From assembly GCF_002494345.1 (NCBI RefSeq), contig NZ_NXNI01000001.1, positions 2,914,001 to 2,978,000 on the forward strand: a DNA stretch of 64,000 nucleotides, read 5' to 3'. Position numbers and translations under genes: made by a program. Under the pieces are notes generated by a model that worked only from the letters and a program-made list of their open reading frames with translations, had not been told where the DNA came from and ran no database searches. The DNA comes from Natrinema ejinorense. Its GTDB lineage: Archaea; Halobacteriota; Halobacteria; Halobacteriales; Natrialbaceae. Shown here one piece after another: positions 54,449 to 63,595 of the stretch; positions within the stretch are counted from its first letter, which is position 1; each line of letters begins with the position of its first letter.

Positions 54449-56044
54449 TCACGTCCCGTTTCGAACGAAATCGGCCGCCTTCTCGGCGATCATCGTCGTC
54501 GGCGCATCCGTGTTGCCGCTCGGAATCGTCGGCATCACCGAAGCATCGACGACGCGCAGTCCCTCGAGGCCGTGGACCCGAAGCCGGTCGTCGACAACGG
54601 CCATGTCGTCGTCGCCCATCTTGCAGGTGCCGACCGGGTGATACAGCGTTTCGGCGGTCTCGCGGATGTGTTCGGTCAGTTCCTCGTCGGTTCGGACGTC
54701 CGATCCCGGCAGTAGCTCGGCCCCCCGATACTCGTCGAACGGCTCGGCCCGCAGGATCTCCCGAACCAGTTTGACACCCTCGAGCAACACCTCGAGGTCC
54801 GCCCCCTCGGTCAGGTACTGTGGATCGATGACCGGGTCGTCGAAGGGGTCGGCCGACGCGAGCGCGATCCGACCGCGGCTCTCCGGTCGCAGTCGAAGCA
54901 CGTTCAACGAGAACCCGTGGCCATCGGGGTTATCGAGGCCGTGTTCGACGAAGTGCGACGGGGCGAAGTGGAACTGAACGTCCGGGGTGTCGGCCGTCTC
55001 GGAGACGGTCGCGAACCCACCGGCCTCTCCCACGTTCGAGGTCAGCGGCCCCCGCTTCAACAGCAGGAATTTGAGGAGGTTCCAGATCGAGTCCGCGTCG
55101 GCGAGGCTGATCGGTCGTTCGCACTCGTAGCCGACGCCGGCCTGCAGGTGATCCTGCAGGTTTCGACCGACGCCCGGGCGGTCCGCGACGACGGGGACGT
55201 CGTGTTCCGCGAGGTGGTCGGCCGGACCGACGCCGGAGAGCAACAGTAACTGGGGCGAGTTGATGGCCCCGGCCGAGAGGATGACCTCCTGGGCCGCGTC
55301 GACCCTCGCCGGACCCACGTCGGCATCGTTGTGAGCGTACTCGACGCCGACCGCCACCTGGCCGTCGAACCGGATTTGCGTCACCTGTGCCCCCGTCTCC
55401 GCAGTCAGATTCGGTCGGTCCAGTACGGGCTTCAGGTAGGCGTCGGCACCGCTGTGGCGACGACCGTCCTCCTGTGTCACCTGATAGAGCCCGACGCCCG
55501 CCTGGTCGCCCGCGTTGAAGTCCGGGTTGTGTGGCAGTCCCGCCGCTTGCCCGGCCGCGACGAACGCCTCGCTGAGTTCGTTCGGCGACTGGGGATCGGC
55601 CACGTTCCGCGGCCCGCTGATCGCGTGATAGTCCGAGGGGCCGCGCTCGTTGTGTTCGGCCCGCATGAAGTACGGCAGCACGTCTTCGTACCCCCAGCCC
55701 TCGTTGCCCAGCTCCGCCCAGCGGTCGTAGTCCGCGGGCTGGCCGCGGATGTAGATCATCGCGTTGATCGAACTCGAGCCCCCGAGGGTCTTCCCGCGGG
55801 GCCAGTAGAGTTCCCTGTCGTGAAGTTCCGACTGCGCCTCGGTGTGATAGTTCCAGTCGACGGTCGACTGGAACAGCTCCGAGAACGCCGCCGGAATCCC
55901 GATTTTGCGCTCCGTATCGGGTTCCCCGGCCTCGAGCAACAGCACGTCCGTCTCGGCGTCGGCCGACAACCGGTTCGCGAGTACACAGCCTGCCGGCCCC
56001 GCACCGACGATGACGTAATCGTAGGTCTGCCCTGATACTGACAT
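54449..56044 (-). CDS. GMC-family alcohol/choline-type dehydrogenase
   Basis: The 531-aa flavoenzyme has the N-terminal dinucleotide motif DYVIVGAGPAGCVLANRL, GGSSSINAMIYIRGQPADYD (GMC signature 1), GAINSPQLLLLSGVGP (signature 2) and the catalytic His in YHPVGTCKMG. It belongs with choline dehydrogenase/BetA-like enzymes, but betaine aldehyde dehydrogenase and BetT are absent nearby, so another alcohol is possible. Two AACGTT palindromes sit just upstream. Confidence 0.93.
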   Translation of the reverse strand: MSVSGQTYDYVIVGAGPAGCVLANRLSADAETDVLLLEAGEPDTERKIGIPAAFSELFQSTVDWNYHTEAQSELHDRELYWPRGKTLGGSSSINAMIYIRGQPADYDRWAELGNEGWGYEDVLPYFMRAEHNERGPSDYHAISGPRNVADPQSPNELSEAFVAAGQAAGLPHNPDFNAGDQAGVGLYQVTQEDGRRHSGADAYLKPVLDRPNLTAETGAQVTQIRFDGQVAVGVEYAHNDADVGPARVDAAQEVILSAGAINSPQLLLLSGVGPADHLAEHDVPVVADRPGVGRNLQDHLQAGVGYECERPISLADADSIWNLLKFLLLKRGPLTSNVGEAGGFATVSETADTPDVQFHFAPSHFVEHGLDNPDGHGFSLNVLRLRPESRGRIALASADPFDDPVIDPQYLTEGADLEVLLEGVKLVREILRAEPFDEYRGAELLPGSDVRTDEELTEHIRETAETLYHPVGTCKMGDDDMAVVDDRLRVHGLEGLRVVDASVMPTIPSGNTDAPTTMIAEKAADFVRNGT

Positions 56045-56061
56045 GGTAGCTCATCCCATAT

Positions 56062-56086
56062 TCCGGAACGTTCATAAACGTTTCAA
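56062..56086 (-). promoter_or_regulatory. Paired AACGTT palindromes before the GMC gene
   Basis: AACGTT at 56067-56072 and again at 56077-56082, separated by CATA, overlap the promoter position 20-40 bases before the minus-strand ATG at 56044. This is a candidate operator. The remaining sequence to 56330 has no supported gene. Confidence 0.4.
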
Positions 56087-56330
56087 AGAGATTCGGCCCA
56101 GCAGTCTCGAGACGGTGTCCCCGTCGAACGCTCGAGGGCGTGGTTCCCTCGGGGATCATCTCGAGGCGAAAGCGCGATCGAAAAGCACGCCACAGGAGGT
56201 GATCGCTCCGGACGGATCGTCGGCAGTCGAGCGGGTACCGGGCGTGATTCATCGGATTCGACGACTGTCCTCGACCACCGATCCATGGTCGTTGACAAAC
56301 ATTTACCTCCGGCGGGAGTATACCTCTAGT

Positions 56331-56930
56331 ATGGTCGAATCCCTCATGGGGAACGTGCCGCTCCTGCTGTTGGTGGCGGGGCTCGTGTTGATGGTACTGG
56401 AGGCGATTTCGCCCGGAGCCCACCTCATCGTCATCGGCATCGCGCTGGTCGGGGCCGGCCTCATCGGCGTCCTCTTTCCGTTCGCAGCGAACGTCCTCGT
56501 ACTGGCGGCGCTGACGCTCGGGATCGGGATGGTCGCGGCCTACATCTACCGGGAGTTCGACTTCTACGGCGGGAAGGGAACCGCTCAGACGACGGATTCG
56601 GACTCGCTGTCCGGCAAGACGGGGTACGTCACCGAACCCGTCACGACCCGCAGCGGCGAGGTCAAACTCGACGAGGGCGGGTTCGCGCCCTACTACAGCG
56701 CGCGGACGACCAGCGGCACGATCGAGGAAGGCGAGGAGGTCATCGTCCTCGATCCGGGCGGCGGGAACGTGCTCACGGTCGAATCCCTCGACGCGCTCGG
56801 CGAAGACGAGATCGATCGCGCGCTCGCACGCGATGCGGCAGCACAGAACGAGCGAGACGAATCGGATCGCGACGACGACGGATCGATACCCGGAATCGAC
56901 ACCGAGCGGGAAACCGAGAAATCGAGCTAA
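56331..56930 (+). CDS. NfeD-like membrane protein
   Basis: The 199-aa protein has three N-terminal helices (LLLVAGLVLMVLEAISPGAHL, VIGIALVGAGLIGVLF and following) and an OB-fold domain (SGKTGYVTEPVTTRSGEVKL, YYSARTTSGTIEEGEEVIV), then an acidic tail. NfeD proteins partner SPFH proteins, which is exactly what follows. The pair is separated by 178 bases and may have separate promoters. The peptidase domain of long NfeD is absent. Confidence 0.92.
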   Translation: MVESLMGNVPLLLLVAGLVLMVLEAISPGAHLIVIGIALVGAGLIGVLFPFAANVLVLAALTLGIGMVAAYIYREFDFYGGKGTAQTTDSDSLSGKTGYVTEPVTTRSGEVKLDEGGFAPYYSARTTSGTIEEGEEVIVLDPGGGNVLTVESLDALGEDEIDRALARDAAAQNERDESDRDDDGSIPGIDTERETEKSS

Positions 56931-57108
56931 GGACGTCTAGCCGTGCCGACGAATCCACTCCGGCCGCGCCCGTCGGCTCGAGCCCCACAGCGGGGACGGA
57001 CTCGAGTTCGCGGTCGACGCAGTGGCACGGGGATCCGCCGCGTCACCGGCTGACATATGTCGTCGAAACAAGGGAACGCTTTTCTCCCCGCCGCCGTAAG
57101 TCCGAAAT

Positions 57109-58296
57109 ATGGTGGTACAACTGTTCCCGATGCAAACCGTCGGCGGTGCGTTGCTGCTCGTCGGTACCCTCGCCCTCGTCGTCGTCGTCGCCGCGCTGTT
57201 GAGCGCGATCGAGATCGTCGACGCCTACGAGAAACGAACCCTGACCGTCTTCGGAGAGTACCGCAAACTGCTCGATCCGGGGATCAACTTCGTCCCGCCG
57301 TTCGTCTCGAACACCTATCGGTTCGATATGCGAACGCAGACGCTTGACGTGCCACGACAGGAAGCGATTACCCGCGACAACTCGCCGGTGACGGCCGACG
57401 CCGTCGTCTACATCAAGGTGATGGACGCCAAGAAGGCGTTCCTCCAGGTCGACGACTACAAGCGTGCCGTCTCGAACCTCGCCCAGACGACGCTGCGTGC
57501 CGTGTTGGGTGACATGGAACTCGACGACACGCTGAACAAGCGCCAGGAGATCAACGCCCGCATCCGCGAGGAACTCGACGAACCCACCGACGAGTGGGGG
57601 ATTCGCGTCGAGAGCGTCGAGGTCCGCGAGGTCAACCCTTCCAAGGACGTCCAGCGTGCGATGGAACAACAGACTTCCGCCGAGCGGAAACGCCGCGCGA
57701 TGATCCTCGAGGCCCAGGGTGAACGCCGCAGCGCCGTCGAGAAGGCCGAAGGTGACAAACAAAGCGAGATCATCCGCGCCCAGGGTGAAAAGCAAAGCCA
57801 GATCCTGGAAGCACAGGGTGACGCGATCTCGACCGTCCTGCGTGCCCGTTCGGCCGAATCGATGGGCGAACGTGCCGTCATCGACAAGGGGATGGAGACG
57901 CTCGCCGACATCGGCCAGGGCGAGTCGACGACGTTCGTCATGCCCCAGGAACTCACCTCGCTTGTCGGCCGCTACGGCAAGCACCTCTCGGGCAGCGACA
58001 TCGAGGAGGACGGCCACGAACTCGAGAGCCGCGAGTTCGACGACGAGACGCGCGAACTGATCGGCCTGGACGACATCGCCGAGATCATCGGCGAGATCGA
58101 CCAGGAAGCCGATATGGACGTCGAAGCGATGGAACAAGAAGCCCAGGCGATCAAGGAGGGCAAGGACCCCGCGGAGATCTCCGATCCCGACGAGGTCATC
58201 GAGGAGATGGACCAGGACTTCCAGAGCCAGGCCGACGGCGGGACCGACATCCCGGTCGACGAGACGGACGCCGACGACCCCTCGACCGGCGACTAA
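57109..58296 (+). CDS. SPFH/stomatin-like protein
   Basis: The 395-aa protein has one N-terminal helix, an SPFH domain (about 40-230: ITRDNSPVTADAVVYIKVMD, WGIRVESVEVREVNPSKDVQ) and a helical region with repeats of E-A-Q-G-E/D that build coiled coils, then an acidic tail of about 80 residues. It should oligomerise at the membrane with the NfeD protein upstream, in membrane organisation or protein quality control. The ATG at 57109 directly follows a palindromic-looking AT stretch. Confidence 0.93.
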   Translation: MVVQLFPMQTVGGALLLVGTLALVVVVAALLSAIEIVDAYEKRTLTVFGEYRKLLDPGINFVPPFVSNTYRFDMRTQTLDVPRQEAITRDNSPVTADAVVYIKVMDAKKAFLQVDDYKRAVSNLAQTTLRAVLGDMELDDTLNKRQEINARIREELDEPTDEWGIRVESVEVREVNPSKDVQRAMEQQTSAERKRRAMILEAQGERRSAVEKAEGDKQSEIIRAQGEKQSQILEAQGDAISTVLRARSAESMGERAVIDKGMETLADIGQGESTTFVMPQELTSLVGRYGKHLSGSDIEEDGHELESREFDDETRELIGLDDIAEIIGEIDQEADMDVEAMEQEAQAIKEGKDPAEISDPDEVIEEMDQDFQSQADGGTDIPVDETDADDPSTGD

Positions 58297-58527
58297 CGAG
58301 TCTTCGCCCTCCCAGCCGACTCGTCTCGATCCCCTTCGCTCGCCAGACGTCGCGTGGGCCGACCCGAGATGTGGCCGCGAGGACACGAGGGTTCCGGCTC
58401 GGGGCACTGACCGGGACGACCCGCTTTATCACGGGACTCGTATTGGGGTCGTAACCAGTCGTATTCGGTGAACAAAGCGGAGCGAAACCTGTTTTACGGG
58501 TCGTGCCCTTGTGGACGGTAAGTAGAA

Positions 58528-59145
58528 ATGACGAAGCCCGATGGGGTCGACGACGAGAAACGCGCGACCCTGCGCCGATTCGCCGCCCTCGGTGCCGCCT
58601 CCCCGCTGGTCGGTCGCGCCGACGCAGCGGCGGCTGACACGGGCGAGAGCGACGCCCGCGATGCGATCGCGGGCTATCTCTCCACGACGCCCGGCGCGCA
58701 CTTCTCGAAGATCCGCGACGACCTGCAACTCGGGACCGGCGAAACCCAACACCACCTCCGCCGCCTCGAGGAACTCGACGCCATCGAGCGGTATCGCGAC
58801 GGCGACTACAAGCGGTTCGTCACGGCCGATCGGTTCGACGAGTTCGAAAAACGAGCGCTTGGCTATCTCCGCCGGGAAACGCCCCGCGGCATGCTGATCG
58901 AACTGCTCTTGCAGTCGGACGCGACTGCCGGCGACCTCGCCGAGGCGCTGGACGTCTCGGCACCGACGGTGAGCAAGTACGCCGGTCAACTCGAGGACGC
59001 CGGCTTGCTCTCCCGGGAAGACGGCTACGCGGTCGAGCGGCCGGAGACCGTGTTGGTCCTGGTCGTCCGCCACGCGGACTCGTTTGGCGACCGCGCGCAG
59101 ACGCTCGCCAAAGACGCGGACCAGTTCCTCGAGTATCAGGGGTAA
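58528..59145 (+). CDS. Two-winged-helix transcriptional regulator with twin-arginine-like N-terminus
   Basis: The 205-aa protein has two winged helices, about 50-115 (PGAHFSKIRDDLQLGTGETQ, HHLRRLEELDAIERY) and 125-185 (TAGDLAEALDVSAPTVSKYA). Residues 13-37 (TLRRFAALGAASPLVGRADA) imitate a Tat signal yet the rest is DNA-binding, so the motif may be a membrane tether or chance. The family is common in haloarchaea; targets unknown. Confidence 0.82.
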   Translation: MTKPDGVDDEKRATLRRFAALGAASPLVGRADAAAADTGESDARDAIAGYLSTTPGAHFSKIRDDLQLGTGETQHHLRRLEELDAIERYRDGDYKRFVTADRFDEFEKRALGYLRRETPRGMLIELLLQSDATAGDLAEALDVSAPTVSKYAGQLEDAGLLSREDGYAVERPETVLVLVVRHADSFGDRAQTLAKDADQFLEYQG

Positions 59146-59181
59146 GAGACTCTTGCTCGGGGGAGATCGGATTCGTCCGGA

Positions 59182-59847
59182 CTACGCCGATTCGGGCGAC
59201 TCGATCAGCGGCGGCAGTTCGGTCAACGACTCGAGTTCGTGGGTCGTGCCCGTCGGCAGTTCGTGGTCGCGATTGTGCGACCGCCGGAGGAAAGCGGTCT
59301 CGAGGCCGGCCGCCCGGCCGGCCGTGACGTCTTTCGGGGAATCGCCGACGTAGAGTCCGTCCGTGACGCCGAGGGCCGCGAGCGCGTCCTCGATGTAGTA
59401 GGGGTCCGGCTTGCGCCGGTCGTACCCCTCGAACGTCGGCGCTCGCCCCCGAACGACGTCGAAATCGATTCCGACGAACGACGCGACGAATTCCGCGGTC
59501 TCGTGACGATTGTTGGTGACGAGCCCGATCCGCGTCCGTTCGCCGAGGTCGCGAATCGCGTCGATGTCGTCGTAGGTGGCACGCTCGCCCGAGCGAAGGC
59601 GATCGTGGGTCCCACTCGAGGCGTAGGCCTCTTTCAGTTCCCAGAACCGGGCGGGATCGATCCCGAGTTCCGCACACCGCGTCCGGATCAGTTCGTGGTC
59701 GTGCGTTCTGCAGTCGCGACGCTGGGCCGGCGTCGGATCGGCCTCGAGCGCGGCGAGCGCGGCGTCCGCGGCGTCGGCGTACACCTGCGGATCCGTTCGC
59801 GGGCCCTCGAGGACGACGCCGTCCATATCGAATAGTATCGCCGTCAT
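59182..59847 (-). CDS. HAD-family hydrolase (phosphoglycolate phosphatase-like)
   Basis: The 221-aa protein has the HAD motifs ILFDMDGVVLEGPR, GLVTNNRHETAEF, KPDPYYIEDAL and YVGDSPKDVTAG, with a four-helix cap after motif I. It should hydrolyse a small phosphate ester. It differs from the HAD at 46645 in its cap. Convergent with the regulator upstream. Confidence 0.92.
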   Translation of the reverse strand: MTAILFDMDGVVLEGPRTDPQVYADAADAALAALEADPTPAQRRDCRTHDHELIRTRCAELGIDPARFWELKEAYASSGTHDRLRSGERATYDDIDAIRDLGERTRIGLVTNNRHETAEFVASFVGIDFDVVRGRAPTFEGYDRRKPDPYYIEDALAALGVTDGLYVGDSPKDVTAGRAAGLETAFLRRSHNRDHELPTGTTHELESLTELPPLIESPESA

Positions 59848-59959
59848 TCAGCGACGATGTAGGGAGCGCCGACCCAAAGGGTGTTCGGCGCGCTCTAGTA
59901 GTAACGTCGTTACGATCGGTAAAAGACGACGTCGCCGGACTCGTGTCGCGACAGTACCA

Positions 59960-60193
59960 TTAACAGTTTACTTTCCAGGTGGTACTCGAGGAATACCCCC
60001 ATTTTTCGATCTCGACATCGTAGTCGCCCTCCTGAAGCGCGGTGATGTTCGAGCCGACCTCTTTGGCCGTCATACCGAGCTCTTGGCCGATAAGGCGGGA
60101 TTTGAAGTACGTCTTCGTCGCCGCGTTGTTCCGGAAGTACTCCAGAATCCGCTGTTGTTTGCTCGTGAGGTCGGGGGCCATTGCAGTGCTCAT
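59960..60193 (-). CDS. Small DNA-binding-like haloarchaeal protein
   Basis: The 77-aa protein starts MSTAMAPDLTSKQQRILEYF, with SRLIGQELGMTAKEVGSNIT as a helix-turn-helix-like centre and EKWGYSSSTTWKVNC at the end, ending in a C. I recall this as the conserved family DUF7123, but the number is from memory. It has an unusually long structured leader (60194 to about 60310). Confidence 0.8.
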   Translation of the reverse strand: MSTAMAPDLTSKQQRILEYFRNNAATKTYFKSRLIGQELGMTAKEVGSNITALQEGDYDVEIEKWGYSSSTTWKVNC

Positions 60194-60248
60194 ATTCGTC
60201 CAGATGACAGGAACACCCTTAGGGGGTTTGGTACGCGCGGTTAACCCG

Positions 60249-60266
60249 CCGCCTTCGGGCGGTTTT
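60249..60266. promoter_or_regulatory. UUCG hairpin in the 60.2-60.3 kb leader
   Basis: CCGCC-TTCG-GGCGG followed by TTTT is a textbook stable tetraloop hairpin on the + strand; on the minus strand the same stem lies in the leader of the gene ending at 60193. No + strand gene precedes it, so a terminator role is only meaningful for antisense or read-through transcription, whereas on the minus strand it would be a leader hairpin. Confidence 0.45.
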
Positions 60267-60436
60267 GCTGGCGAGTAATTCGGTACTAACTGGACGGAAA
60301 GGTTTCGTTGGTACGGCTGGTTAATATATGTCCCTCGGAGAGTGTCTTTTGTTCGTGAACGTTTCCGGTCGGCGGGGGGACAGCGACCCGGCTCGAACGG
60401 AGACGCGCGAGGAACACCGCTCGGCATCACGAACTG

Positions 60437-60961
60437 TTAGGGTTCCGTCTCGTAAGCCGTCGTTACCAAGGGGCCAAACGAACACGCAACTGCCTCGCCG
60501 AGCGCTCGCGTCCGATCGGTCAGGCCGTCGGTGAACACGCCGGCGGCTCCCGCCCCCGTAGCGACGCCCGTCGTTCCGAGTACGTCGTCCATCACCGGCC
60601 CCAACTCCGCACCGTCCGCGAGCCGCTCGGCGACGTGATCCGGAAGGCGAAGCGTCGGGCCGCCGCCTCGTTCCGTCCGATCACCGTCCGTGGCCGCACC
60701 CCACATGATCAGTGACAGTCCCGGCGTCGCTTCGAGCCGAGCGACGCCGCCCTCGAGGCCGATCCCGTAGTCCGCGTCGGTCGCCGCGAGCGCTCGTCGC
60801 GCGCGGTTCTCGGCGCCGGTGACGGTTTCCGCGATCGACCGTGGCTGTTCGTCGACGCCGGAATCGACGTCGACCGCGGTTACGGTCGGCTCGTATCGCT
60901 CGAGGGTTCGTTCGACCGCATCGATCTTGACCGGATTCGTGCTGCCGACTGCGAGGTTCAT
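60437..60961 (-). CDS. yjjX: Inosine/xanthosine triphosphatase (YjjX family)
   Basis: The 174-aa protein has the Maf/ITPase-like fold: GSTNPVKIDAVERTLERY at the start, ENRARRALAATDADYGIGLE with GG, and LGPVMDDVLGTTGVATG. YjjX-type enzymes remove non-canonical purine triphosphates. No membrane or export signal. Its stop codon is at 60437 next to the promoter region of the DUF7123-like gene. Confidence 0.9.
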   Translation of the reverse strand: MNLAVGSTNPVKIDAVERTLERYEPTVTAVDVDSGVDEQPRSIAETVTGAENRARRALAATDADYGIGLEGGVARLEATPGLSLIMWGAATDGDRTERGGGPTLRLPDHVAERLADGAELGPVMDDVLGTTGVATGAGAAGVFTDGLTDRTRALGEAVACSFGPLVTTAYETEP

Positions 60962-61257
60962 ACCGGCCGTTCGAACGGAACCGAGTTGGAGCCTCCGTTT
61001 CGAAGCGATACCGTCGGCCGTCCCTGAATCCGAGTCGGCCCGACTGTGCGGGCCGGCCGTCGTCGCGAGCCCTCGCTGACGGGACCGTTCTGTTCTTGAA
61101 TGTTTCTATTTATCATACTCGTTCCTCCGAATTATCCGTTTTCGGAGCATATTGGATCCGGATTCCGAAACCGTTAAACCTTGAGTCTCTGAACGTGGGA
61201 GGTAACGAATCCGTCCGGGCTTTTACGATCGGTTCGGCCGGGAGCACTTGCCATCGT

Positions 61258-62238
61258 ATGACTAACGCACCATCGAATACGAGAGTACGACGTAGCGAAC
61301 CCGAAACGAACGAACAGGAGACCGAAAGCGAGCAGGAGGATCTGGCCTGCCCCGAGTGTGCGGGTAACCTCGTCGTCGACGACGAACACGGCGAGACCGT
61401 CTGTGAGGACTGTGGATTGGTCGTCGAGGAAGACTCGGTCGACCGTGGGCCGGAGTGGCGCGCGTTCGACGCCGCCGAGAAAAACGAGAAGTCCCGCGTG
61501 GGCGCGCCGACGACGAACACGATGCACGACAAGGGCCTCTCGACCAACATCGACTGGCGCAACAAGGACGCCTACGGGAACTCCCTTGGCTCGCGTCAGC
61601 GCGAGAAGATGCAGCGCCTGCGCAAGTGGAACGAGCGCTTCCGCACCCGCGACTCCAAGGAGCGTAACCTGAAACAGGCACTCGGCGAGATCGACCGAAT
61701 GGCCTCCGCGCTGGGACTGCCCACGAACGTCCGCGAGACGGCAAGCGTCATCTATCGACGCGCGCTCGACGAGGACCTCCTCCCCGGTCGCTCCATCGAA
61801 GGCGTCTCGACGGCGTGTGTCTACGCCGCCGCCCGGCAGGCCGGCGTCCCCCGGAGCCTCGACGAGATCGCGGACGTCTCCCGCGTCGAGAAAAACGAGA
61901 TCGCCCGCACCTACCGCTACGTCGTCCGCGAACTCGGCCTCGAGGTCCAGCCGGCCGATCCCGAGAGCTACGTCCCCCGCTTTGCCTCGGGACTCGAACT
62001 CTCCGACGAGGCCGAGCACCGCGCGCGAAGCCTGCTCCAGAACGCCAAGGAGAAGGGCGTCCACTCGGGCAAGTCGCCGGTCGGCCTCGCCGCCGCCGCG
62101 GTCTACGCCGCCGCGTTGCTGACCAACGAGAAGACCACGCAGGCCGCCGTCTCCGACGTCGCCGACATCTCCGAAGTCACCATCCGAAACCGCTACCACG
62201 AGCTCCTCGAAGCCGAGGAGACCATCGGGATGGCCTAA
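61258..62238 (+). CDS. tfb: Transcription initiation factor IIB, main type
   Basis: The 326-aa TFB has a zinc ribbon (C31, C34, C49, C52), the conserved B-finger/linker GPEWRAFDAAEKNEKSRVGA and TTNTMHDKGLSTNIDWRNKD, and two cyclin folds (about 120-215, 220-320). It is much more canonical than the paralogue at 5477. The N-terminal 28 residues are an acidic haloarchaeal extension. The upstream 61096-61257 reading has no coding look; TATA-like CTTTTACG is at about 61220. Confidence 0.96.
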   Translation: MTNAPSNTRVRRSEPETNEQETESEQEDLACPECAGNLVVDDEHGETVCEDCGLVVEEDSVDRGPEWRAFDAAEKNEKSRVGAPTTNTMHDKGLSTNIDWRNKDAYGNSLGSRQREKMQRLRKWNERFRTRDSKERNLKQALGEIDRMASALGLPTNVRETASVIYRRALDEDLLPGRSIEGVSTACVYAAARQAGVPRSLDEIADVSRVEKNEIARTYRYVVRELGLEVQPADPESYVPRFASGLELSDEAEHRARSLLQNAKEKGVHSGKSPVGLAAAAVYAAALLTNEKTTQAAVSDVADISEVTIRNRYHELLEAEETIGMA

Positions 62239-62310
62239 CTCGGGACCCCGACCGACTGAAACTCGCCGGAACGATACCGTTTTTGCCACGCTCGTCCGCA
62301 GTGGGTAGCA

Positions 62311-62985
62311 ATGGAACTTGACTTCGACTCGTTCGTACTCGCGGCGTCGACGGCGGACCTCTCCGAGGAACCCACAGCCCGCGAGCACGCGGACGCGATC
62401 GAGTTTCGAATGGACCTGGCCGACGAGCCACTGGCCGCACTCGAGGCCTACGACGGCGAGCTCCCGCTCCTCGCGACGAATCGCGCCGACTGGGAGGGCG
62501 GAGACGCCGACGAGGACGGCCGGCTCGAGGCGCTGACCGAAGCGACCGGGTTCGATGCCGTCGCCGCGATCGACGTCGAGCTCGAGTCTATCGTGGATGG
62601 CGACGCCGAGGACACCCTCGAGACGGCTCGTGACCGGGACGTCTCGATCGTCGCGTCGGCCCACGACTTCGAAGGGACGCCGCCTCGAACGGAGCTCGTC
62701 CGGACGCTGACGGAGGCGGGCAAGTACGCCGACGTCGCGAAGCTGGCGGTGACTGCGGAATCGAAGGCCGATACGCTCGCGGTGTTGTCCGCGACCGAAC
62801 AGCTGACCGCCCACGGCGACACGGTCGCGACGATGGCGATGGGTGACGTGGGAAGCCACACGCGTGCGGTCGCACCGGTGTACGGGTCGAAAATCGGCTA
62901 CGCGCCGGTCGATCCCGCGGCGGCGACCGCACCGGGCCAGTACGACCTCGAGACGCTCGCGGAACTGGTGACACGACTCGGGTGA
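62311..62985 (+). CDS. aroD: Type I 3-dehydroquinate dehydratase
   Basis: The 224-aa enzyme dehydrates 3-dehydroquinate in the shikimate pathway by a lysine Schiff base. Seen are EFRMDL near the start, the His of the ASAHDFEGTPP motif and the Lys of ADVAKLAVTA, with MAMGDVGSHTRAVAPVYGSK at the end. Some archaeal forms are this short. It lies 73 bases after tfb and close to the archaeal DHQ synthase gene, which acts just before it in the pathway. Confidence 0.94.
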   Translation: MELDFDSFVLAASTADLSEEPTAREHADAIEFRMDLADEPLAALEAYDGELPLLATNRADWEGGDADEDGRLEALTEATGFDAVAAIDVELESIVDGDAEDTLETARDRDVSIVASAHDFEGTPPRTELVRTLTEAGKYADVAKLAVTAESKADTLAVLSATEQLTAHGDTVATMAMGDVGSHTRAVAPVYGSKIGYAPVDPAAATAPGQYDLETLAELVTRLG

Positions 62986-63043
62986 GTCGAAAACGAGGAG
63001 AATCGGAATGTTAAGGGCAGGGGGCCCCTACCATCCCAGTACA

Positions 63044-63481
63044 ATGACATGGCTCCGTGCGCTTCTCGCCGCCGGCCTGTCGGTGATCATGCCCGGTGCG
63101 GGCCACGTCCTCGTTCGTGACTGGCTCCGCGCTGCCCTTTTTGCCGGGCTCTTCCTCTCGGTGAGTGCCTTCTTTCTCCCGATCGATCAACTCACGGCGG
63201 CCGGCCCGATAACGAGTTACGACGAGGCCTTCGAGCAAGCGACGATCATGGCCGAGGAAACCGACGTGATGGCACAGTTCTTCCTCTCGTTTATCGCCCT
63301 GTTTGCCGCGGTCGATTCGGCCTTTCGCGCGCTGGGCTACCTGCCCGGCGGCGATACGGAGACGGACGGATCGACCTGCCCCGAGTGCGGGAAAGAAATC
63401 GACGAGGACCTCGCGTTCTGCCACTGGTGTACGACGCGACTCGAACCGGCAGAGCCCGAGGCAGAGACGAACGATATCTGA
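63044..63481 (+). CDS. Membrane protein with C-terminal zinc ribbon
   Basis: The 145-aa protein has helices at about 3-22, 30-50 and 85-105, then CPECGKEIDEDLAFCHWC, a zinc-ribbon on the cytoplasmic side. This matches the haloarchaeal DUF7575-like group (name from memory). Function unknown. The TGA at 63479-63481 is directly followed by palindrome copy D. Confidence 0.82.
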   Translation: MTWLRALLAAGLSVIMPGAGHVLVRDWLRAALFAGLFLSVSAFFLPIDQLTAAGPITSYDEAFEQATIMAEETDVMAQFFLSFIALFAAVDSAFRALGYLPGGDTETDGSTCPECGKEIDEDLAFCHWCTTRLEPAEPEAETNDI

Positions 63482-63562
63482 GGACGGTCTGCTGGAAGTC
63501 ATCGACGGTACACCCCTAAGACAGGTCGCGGTTGCACCGGTAAATCGTTACAGGAGACCGTA
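63479..63562 (+). repeat. Stop-codon-associated palindrome, copy D
   Basis: GGACGGTCTGCTGG (from 63482) faces TTACAGGAGACCGTA (63548-63562), pairing at 12 of 15 positions. Unlike copies A-C the gene ending in it is on the + strand, and the element follows that stop in the same relative orientation. The centre is the least conserved of the four. Confidence 0.55.
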
Positions 63563-63595
63563 CGAGCCGAGCGGGCGAGGAACCGACGGGGACCG

